Origin: Granulosicoccus sp964449565
Lineage (GTDB): Bacteria > Pseudomonadota > Gammaproteobacteria > Granulosicoccales > Granulosicoccaceae
DNA: 19,299 nucleotides
Assembly (NCBI GenBank): GCA_964449565.1
Contig: CAYUZB010000073.1
Span: 1-19,299 of the forward strand
Direction: 5' to 3'
Shown here: positions 15,382-19,299 of the stretch, piece by piece
Numbering within the stretch: position 1 is the stretch's first letter
Layout of the letters: every line of letters starts with the position of its first letter
Position numbers and translations under genes: made by a program
Notes under the pieces: generated by a model
Databases searched by the model: none
The model's input: the letters and a program-made list of their open reading frames with translations, nothing else
Told to the model about the DNA's origin: nothing

Positions 15382-16402
15382 GGGTCACCTCACCCTTGTC
15401 GCTTTTCTTTTTCGAAGTCGAATCAGCCGCGCCCTTGGATGCACCCTTGGCTGCAGCCTTGGCCGCTGCCTTCGCGGACTGATCCTTCAACAACGGAAAA
15501 TCCAAAGCTTCGCGTTTCGCTTGCCAGGCTTCTGCAACCTGTCGCGACAAGGTTCGTACGCGCAGAATGTAGCGTTGTCGTTCGGTCACTGATATGGCAT
15601 GTCGTGCATCAAGTAGATTGAACGAATGAGACGCGCGCAGCACTTGTTCATAGGCTGGCATCGGCAAGCCCTGCTCACACAAATGTGCGCAGTCCTTTTC
15701 GCATTGATCAAACTGCAGGAACAAGGCATCAACATCGGCATGTTCAAAGTTATAGGCCGATTGTTCGACTTCGTTTTGATGAAAAACATCACCGTAAGTC
15801 ACAGGACCTGCAGCAGTGTGCCCCCAAACAAGGTCATAAACACTTTCGACTTGTTGAATATACATGGCCAGACGTTCGATGCCATAGGCCAGCTCACCCA
15901 GTACCGGATTGCAAACAAGACCCCCACATTGCTGGAAGTAGGTGTACTGCGTGACTTCCATGCCGTTGAGCCAGACCTCCCATCCTAAACCCCAGGCACC
16001 TAAGGTCGGTGATTCCCAGTTGTCTTCAACAAAGCGAATGTCATGCTCGAGCGTATTGAAGCCAAGCGCTTCAAGGGAGCCGAGATAGATGTCCTGCATG
16101 TTTTCAGGTGAGGGTTTCATCGCTACCTGAAACTGGTAGTAGTGCTGCAGGCGATTCGGGTTTTCGCCATAGCGACCATCGGTCGGGCGTCGCGATGACT
16201 GGGTATGGCAGGCATGCCATGGCTCGGGACCAATGGCCCTGAGAAAAGTTGAGCTGTGGAAGGTTCCAGCGCCCATCTCCATGTCATAAGACTGTTGCAC
16301 CAGGCAGCCCTGCCCAGACCAATAGTCCTGCAGAACGGCGATCATGCCTTGGAACGTCTTGACATCGGGCCTTGCATCGAGCTTTGCAGCCGCATCGACC
16401 AT
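15374..16402 (-). CDS. glyQ: Glycyl-tRNA synthetase alpha subunit
   Basis: Catalytic class II subunit that forms glycyl-adenylate. FQGMIAVLQDYWSGQGC, RRPTDGRYGENPNRLQHYYQ, IRFVEDNWESPTLGAWGLGW, GMEVTQYTYFQQCGG, YGIERLAMYIQ, HQNEVEQSAYNFEHADVD, and AHSFNLLDARHAISVTERQ-type stretches match the E. coli protein closely. At 342 residues it is about 40 longer than usual. The extra part is a low-complexity tail from about residue 311, rich in Ala, Lys and Ser (KAAAKAAAKGASKGAA...SKKKSDKGEVTRG). The ATG at 16402 has GAGGA about 12 bases upstream. It is the first gene of the five-gene minus-strand operon, divergent from glnA. I found no strong promoter match in the space before it. Confidence 0.97.
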   Translation of the reverse strand: MVDAAAKLDARPDVKTFQGMIAVLQDYWSGQGCLVQQSYDMEMGAGTFHSSTFLRAIGPEPWHACHTQSSRRPTDGRYGENPNRLQHYYQFQVAMKPSPENMQDIYLGSLEALGFNTLEHDIRFVEDNWESPTLGAWGLGWEVWLNGMEVTQYTYFQQCGGLVCNPVLGELAYGIERLAMYIQQVESVYDLVWGHTAAGPVTYGDVFHQNEVEQSAYNFEHADVDALFLQFDQCEKDCAHLCEQGLPMPAYEQVLRASHSFNLLDARHAISVTERQRYILRVRTLSRQVAEAWQAKREALDFPLLKDQSAKAAAKAAAKGASKGAADSTSKKKSDKGEVTRG

Positions 16403-16524
16403 GGTGATTCTTAATCCTCGGAAAAAGTCCGCCAGTGTACTGAATCCTCAGCCACTCGCGGGATACGCTACACTGCCCGCGCGATATTGCCGCGTGCCAT
16501 CAGAATTTCAACGGCCGACCGAAT

Positions 16525-16541
16525 TGCACCATTTTAGTGCG
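16525..16541. promoter_or_regulatory. NtrC-like enhancer site 1 upstream of glnA
   Basis: TGCACC-ATTTT-AGTGCG compared with the NtrC consensus TGCACC-N5-GGTGCA gives a perfect left half and four of six matches in the right half. Its centre is at 16533, about 128 bases before the predicted glnA transcription start. E. coli glnA has its two strong NtrC sites at roughly -140 and -108, so type and distance both fit. NtrC binding is inferred. Confidence 0.7.
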
Positions 16542-16570
16542 ATACATGCTGTATCGCACTAAAATGGTGC
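16526..16570. repeat. Perfect 45-base inverted repeat (21-base arms, 3-base spacer)
   Basis: The bases at 16526-16546 are the exact reverse complement of those at 16550-16570, with TGC at 16547-16549 between them. The outer part of each arm (GCACCATTTTAGTGC) is an NtrC-like site, so the element is two such sites in mirror orientation joined by a GATACA/TGTATC core. There is no T-run on either side, so it is not an intrinsic terminator. Confidence 0.95.
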
Positions 16571-16571
16571 G
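16555..16571. promoter_or_regulatory. NtrC-like enhancer site 2 upstream of glnA
   Basis: CGCACT-AAAAT-GGTGCG matches the NtrC consensus at four of six positions on the left and five of six on the right. Its centre at 16563 is exactly 30 bases (about three helical turns) from site 1 and about 98 bases before the predicted start of glnA transcription. Two sites on the same DNA face would favour cooperative NtrC binding. Confidence 0.65.
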
Positions 16572-16593
16572 TATTCATATCGCCTAAAAAAAT

Positions 16594-16606
16594 TAACTCA
16601 TTGATT
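16594..16606. promoter_or_regulatory. IHF-like site between the enhancer and the sigma54 promoter
   Basis: TAACTCATTGATT fits the IHF consensus YAANNNNTTGATW (the reverse of WATCAANNNNTTR) at every specified position. It is set in an AT-rich stretch (16585-16620). Its centre, about 61 bases before the predicted start, is where a DNA bend would bring the NtrC sites to the sigma54 polymerase. IHF binding is inferred. Confidence 0.5.
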
Positions 16607-16634
16607 TTTATAGGTTTAATTCATCTTTAACGCC

Positions 16635-16650
16635 TGGTACATGCCGTGCA
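16635..16650 (+). promoter_or_regulatory. Sigma54 (RpoN) promoter of glnA
   Basis: TGGTACATGCCGTGCA compared with the consensus TGGCACGNNNNTTGCW has the invariant GG (16636-16637) and GC (16648-16649) at the exact required spacing and matches nine of twelve specified positions. Transcription would start near 16661, leaving a leader of about 58 bases before the glnA ATG. With the NtrC-like sites upstream this indicates induction under nitrogen limitation. Confidence 0.75.
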
Positions 16651-16665
16651 CTACCTCTGTGAAGG

Positions 16666-16684
16666 CTGGTGCAAAGTACACCAG
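16666..16684. promoter_or_regulatory. Inverted repeat in the glnA leader
   Basis: CTGGTG and CACCAG are perfect 6-base arms around CAAAGTA, starting about five bases after the predicted transcription start. The half-sites GGTGCA and TACACC resemble NtrC half-sites in reversed order. It could be a weak regulator site or a leader hairpin, and the function is unknown. Confidence 0.35.
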
Positions 16685-16718
16685 TTATTAATTCATCCAG
16701 AAATTACGAGGAAAAAAC

Positions 16719-18128
16719 ATGTCCGCCAGTGACGTTCTTAAAACCATCAAGGATAACGACGTTAAGTTCGTCGATTTTCGCTTCACCGACCCCCGAGGCA
16801 AGGAACAGCACACGTCTGTCCCCGTTTCGCAATTCGAAGAAGATGTCTTCGAAGATGGCCAACCGTTCGATGGTTCATCCATCTCAGGTTGGAAAGGGAT
16901 CAATGCATCAGACATGTTGTTGATGCCGGATGCGTCAACCGCCGTACTCGATCCATTCACTGAAGAGAGCACAATCAATATCCGTTGCGACATCATCGAG
17001 CCTGACACCATGGAAGGCTATGAGCGTGACCCACGCTCGGTTGCCAAACGCGCAGAAGCTTACCTTGCATCAACCGGTATCGCCGACACGGCCTACTTCG
17101 GCCCTGAGCCCGAATTCTTTGTGTTCGACGATGTTCGTTGGTCGACTCAAATGAAAGGCATGAGCTATGCGATCGATTCAGACGAAGCCGAATGGAACTC
17201 GAACAAAAAAATGGAAGGCGGCAACATCGGTCACCGTCCTCGCGTCAAAGGCGGCTACTTTCCCGTACCACCCGTTGATTCACTGAATGACTTGCGTGCC
17301 ACCATGTGCCTGGTGCTGGAACAGATGGGTGTTACCCCTGAAGTTCATCACCATGAAGTAGGTACTGCCGGACAGTGCGAAATCGGCACCAAGTTCGACA
17401 CTCTGGTCAAGCGTGCTGATGGTGTACAAATTCTCAAATACGTTGTCCATAACGTCGCTCATCAGTTTGGTCGCACCGCGACATTCATGCCCAAGCCGAT
17501 TGTCGGCGACAACGGTAGTGGCATGCACGTTCACCAATCACTATTCAAAGGTGGTGACAACACATTTGCTGGCGATCTGTATGGCGGCTTGTCCGAAACT
17601 GCCTTGCACTACATCGGTGGTGTCATCAAGCATGCAAAAGCGATCAATGCGTTCGCCAATGCGTCAACCAACAGCTACAAGCGTTTGGTACCTGGTTTTG
17701 AAGCACCGGTCATGCTGGCCTACTCTGCCCGCAACCGTTCAGCCTCTGTCCGAATTCCATACGTCTCCAACCCGAAGGCGCGCCGCATTGAAGTACGTTT
17801 CCCTGATCCAACCGGCAACCCATACCTGACATTTGCCTCTCTGATGATGGCAGGCCTTGACGGCATCCAGAACAAGATCCACCCAGGTGATGCATCTGAC
17901 AAGGATCTCTACGACCTGCCTCCTGAAGAAGCAGCGAACATTCCACAGGTGTGTTCATCACTGGATCAGGCCCTCGAAGCACTCGATGCGGACCGTGGCT
18001 TCCTGACAGCCGGCGGAGTCTTCACTGATGATCAGATCAATGGCTACATCGATCTGAAGATGGAAGAAGTGACACGTCTGCGTATGTCTACGCATCCGGT
18101 TGAGTTTGATATGTACTACAGCTGCTAG
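16719..18128 (+). CDS. glnA: Glutamine synthetase, type I (adenylylated class)
   Basis: Forms glutamine from glutamate, ammonia and ATP as a dodecamer in the cytosol, the main entry of ammonia into biosynthesis. At 469 residues it matches the E. coli enzyme length. Visible motifs are VKFVDFRFTDPRGKEQHTS near the N-terminus, FDGSSISGW, the catalytic acidic residues in GPEPEFFVFDD, the ATP-binding signature KPIVGDNGSGMHVHQSL, the NRSASVRIP segment, and Tyr398 in KDLYDLPPEE, the site adenylylated by GlnE in this class. The ATG at 16719 has CGAGGAA about 8 bases upstream. The gene is preceded by a sigma54 promoter with NtrC-like and IHF-like sites and followed by a strong terminator, so it is probably monocistronic. 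The usual neighbours ntrB and ntrC are not in this window. Confidence 0.98.
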   Translation: MSASDVLKTIKDNDVKFVDFRFTDPRGKEQHTSVPVSQFEEDVFEDGQPFDGSSISGWKGINASDMLLMPDASTAVLDPFTEESTINIRCDIIEPDTMEGYERDPRSVAKRAEAYLASTGIADTAYFGPEPEFFVFDDVRWSTQMKGMSYAIDSDEAEWNSNKKMEGGNIGHRPRVKGGYFPVPPVDSLNDLRATMCLVLEQMGVTPEVHHHEVGTAGQCEIGTKFDTLVKRADGVQILKYVVHNVAHQFGRTATFMPKPIVGDNGSGMHVHQSLFKGGDNTFAGDLYGGLSETALHYIGGVIKHAKAINAFANASTNSYKRLVPGFEAPVMLAYSARNRSASVRIPYVSNPKARRIEVRFPDPTGNPYLTFASLMMAGLDGIQNKIHPGDASDKDLYDLPPEEAANIPQVCSSLDQALEALDADRGFLTAGGVFTDDQINGYIDLKMEEVTRLRMSTHPVEFDMYYSC

Positions 18129-18154
18129 TTTCTGTTCTCGAAAATCTGCAAGAT

Positions 18155-18185
18155 AAAAAAGCCCGCATCTAGCGGGCTTTTTTTT
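18155..18185. terminator. Strong bidirectional intrinsic terminator after glnA
   Basis: AAAAAAGCCCGC (18155-18166) and GCGGGCTTTTTT surround the loop ATCTA. The 6-base GC stem is extended by A-T pairs, with a T-run on the plus strand to 18185 and an A-run on the other side. It starts 27 bases after the glnA stop. Because both sides carry the needed run, it can also end the minus-strand repeat-protein gene that converges from 18253. Confidence 0.93.
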
Positions 18186-18252
18186 AACTTACTTACTTGT
18201 TACTTGCGTACTAAGAAATATATCGCGAGCAACAATTAGTCCTTCGCATTAT

Positions 18253-19299
18253 TCACACAAACTGGCGGCGTAGCTTCCGAGATACCAGTATCCACAACGA
18301 AGATACCATCATAAGTATCATCAAAAATGGATCGCGTTTGCCGCCAGGGCTAGCTACCGAACACCCTACCCCATCCAGACCTGTTTGAATTCTCCCGGTC
18401 GAACTTGCTCCTTGCGCTTGCGCACTTTCGAGCAAATCTGGAACGCCGTTATCGTTCAAATCCGGCAACACAGCGTTGGTAATTGGCGTCTCACTAAATG
18501 GAATGAAACCATCGCCATCAGGATTGGTATCGAAGCTATCGACAATACCATCTCCATCTGAATCAGGCAGATCAGAAAAATCGACATCCGCTTTATCGAC
18601 GATTCCATCGCCGTCAATGTCATCACCACCAATCAAATCAAAGTCAACATTGTCCGGCACACCGTCACCATCTGAATCAGACCACGCATCAACACGCCCG
18701 TCATTGTTCACATCGGCCCCGCCCGATTCAGCTAAGTCAGTCAGGTTATCGCCGTCGCTATCCAGATCAAGGTGATTAGACGCACCATCATCGTCGGTAT
18801 CGAGAGATGCGTTAACACTGACGCCGTCGGCCAGACCATCATTGTTCGCATCAACAATGTTATCAACCTGGCCGTCACCGTCGTTGTCCACACCCGAGCC
18901 GAGAGACTCGAAAACATCCGACAAGCCATCGTTATCACTATCAACATCCAAACGATCGACAAAACCGTCGCCATCGAAGTCAGCATCTGAAAGTGGTGCT
19001 ACGCCAACACCGTCGTCATGACCATCGCCATTGTTGTCAATAAAATTATCAACGATGCCGTCACCATCGATATCACTGCCACCAGCTTCCAGTGTATCGG
19101 TCAAACCATCGTTGTCACTATCCCGATCCAGGAAGTCTGGGATGCCATCGCCATCAGTATCAGTGGGCACACCTGTAACTCCAGCTTCAACACTATCCGG
19201 CAACCCATCATTATCTGAATCGATATCCAGATAATCAGGTACGCCATCGATGTCAGTGTCATCAGTACCTTCTATCGTATCTGGAATACCATCGCCATC
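18253..19299 (-). CDS. Secreted Asp/Gly-rich calcium-binding-type repeat protein with C-terminal sorting signal, 3' part
   Basis: The open frame enters from the right edge and ends at TGA (18253-18255), giving 348 visible codons. Nearly all are thrombospondin-type-3-like repeats of the forms DSDNDGLSD, DIDGDGIVD and DSDGDGVPD, which in this family bind calcium through acidic side chains. Units alternate in a longer pattern (DGDG..D..D.DSDNDGL.D..E.G....D.DGDG.VD...D.N.DG). The repeats stop near PDLLESAQA. After a short linker comes DGVGCSVASPGGKRDPF, a hydrophobic helix (LMILMMVSSLWILV), and a basic end (SRKLRRQFV). This Gly-Cys, helix and Arg layout resembles C-terminal sorting signals of the JDVT-CTERM or Myxo-CTERM kind, pointing to export and surface anchoring. 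The N-terminus, signal peptide and any other domain lie outside the window. The repeat type is secure; the sorting class is tentative. Confidence 0.85.
   Translation of the reverse strand, partial: DGDGIPDTIEGTDDTDIDGVPDYLDIDSDNDGLPDSVEAGVTGVPTDTDGDGIPDFLDRDSDNDGLTDTLEAGGSDIDGDGIVDNFIDNNGDGHDDGVGVAPLSDADFDGDGFVDRLDVDSDNDGLSDVFESLGSGVDNDGDGQVDNIVDANNDGLADGVSVNASLDTDDDGASNHLDLDSDGDNLTDLAESGGADVNNDGRVDAWSDSDGDGVPDNVDFDLIGGDDIDGDGIVDKADVDFSDLPDSDGDGIVDSFDTNPDGDGFIPFSETPITNAVLPDLNDNGVPDLLESAQAQGASSTGRIQTGLDGVGCSVASPGGKRDPFLMILMMVSSLWILVSRKLRRQFV

Noticed and set aside
16403..16511. Sigma70 promoter for the glyQ operon using TTGAAA (minus strand, 16511-16506)
   Set aside because: The -35 match is good, but the hexamers at 16-17 base spacing (CAATAT, AATATC) match the -10 consensus at only three of six positions. 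Not strong enough to annotate.
16526..16570. The perfect palindrome read as an intrinsic terminator or insertion-sequence end
   Set aside because: No T-run on either strand and no transposase or target duplication nearby. The NtrC-like content and distance from the sigma54 element explain it better.
18256..19299. Regular short DNA repeats on the plus strand resembling a CRISPR or satellite array
   Set aside because: The periodicity comes from DxDxDG codons in the minus-strand protein. Units vary in sequence and length and there are no unique spacers.

Overview
The window looks like ordinary chromosomal core DNA of a Gram-negative bacterium, most likely a gammaproteobacterium. The evidence is the glyQ-glyS-gmhB-plsC order (bacterial alpha2beta2-type glycyl-tRNA synthetase next to a heptose phosphatase of LPS synthesis), a type I glutamine synthetase with an adenylylation tyrosine and a sigma54/NtrC-type control region, and TcdA, TrmB, YpfJ and YjjV-like proteins that resemble enterobacterial homologues. 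I cannot fix the genus. No transposase, integrase, phage gene, CRISPR array, rRNA or tRNA gene was found. Several genes use TTG or GTG starts (trmB, the RRM gene, gmhB, probably tcdA and the DUF3857 gene).

Layout. Positions 1-504 (minus) hold the 5' part of tcdA, head to head with a small GIY-YIG protein (to 830). A 217-base gap with a possible structured leader precedes a single-RRM RNA-binding protein (1048-1320). A sigma70-like promoter then drives trmB, whose stop overlaps the start of an SLC13-type transporter (to 4105). Convergent to these is a compact minus-strand cluster: ypfJ metallopeptidase, a P-loop protein of unknown function, metA, and a periplasmic DUF3857/transglutaminase protein (9276 down to 4102). 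Its last stop codon shares the palindrome CTAG with the transporter stop. Divergent from ypfJ are a TatD/YjjV-type hydrolase and a PhzF-family protein (9388-11130). A minus-strand operon glyQ-glyS-gmhB-plsC-ATPase follows (16402 down to 11226), with gaps or overlaps of only a few bases and an AT-rich degenerate repeat patch where it meets phzF.

The 316-base space between glyQ and glnA (16403-16718) is the richest non-coding region. It holds a perfect 45-base inverted repeat made of two NtrC-like sites three helical turns apart, then an IHF-like site, then a good sigma54 -24/-12 element at enhancer distances typical of glnA. glnA (16719-18128) ends at a strong bidirectional terminator. The right end is the 3' part of a large gene for a secreted protein made of Asp/Gly-rich calcium-binding-type repeats, ending in a Gly-Cys, membrane-helix, basic-cluster C-terminal sorting signal.

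The genes mostly serve housekeeping functions: tRNA modification and charging, methionine and glutamine synthesis, LPS heptose and phospholipid synthesis. The least understood items are the P-loop protein next to metA, the COG3910-like ATPase at the end of the glyQS operon, and the repeat protein at the right edge.
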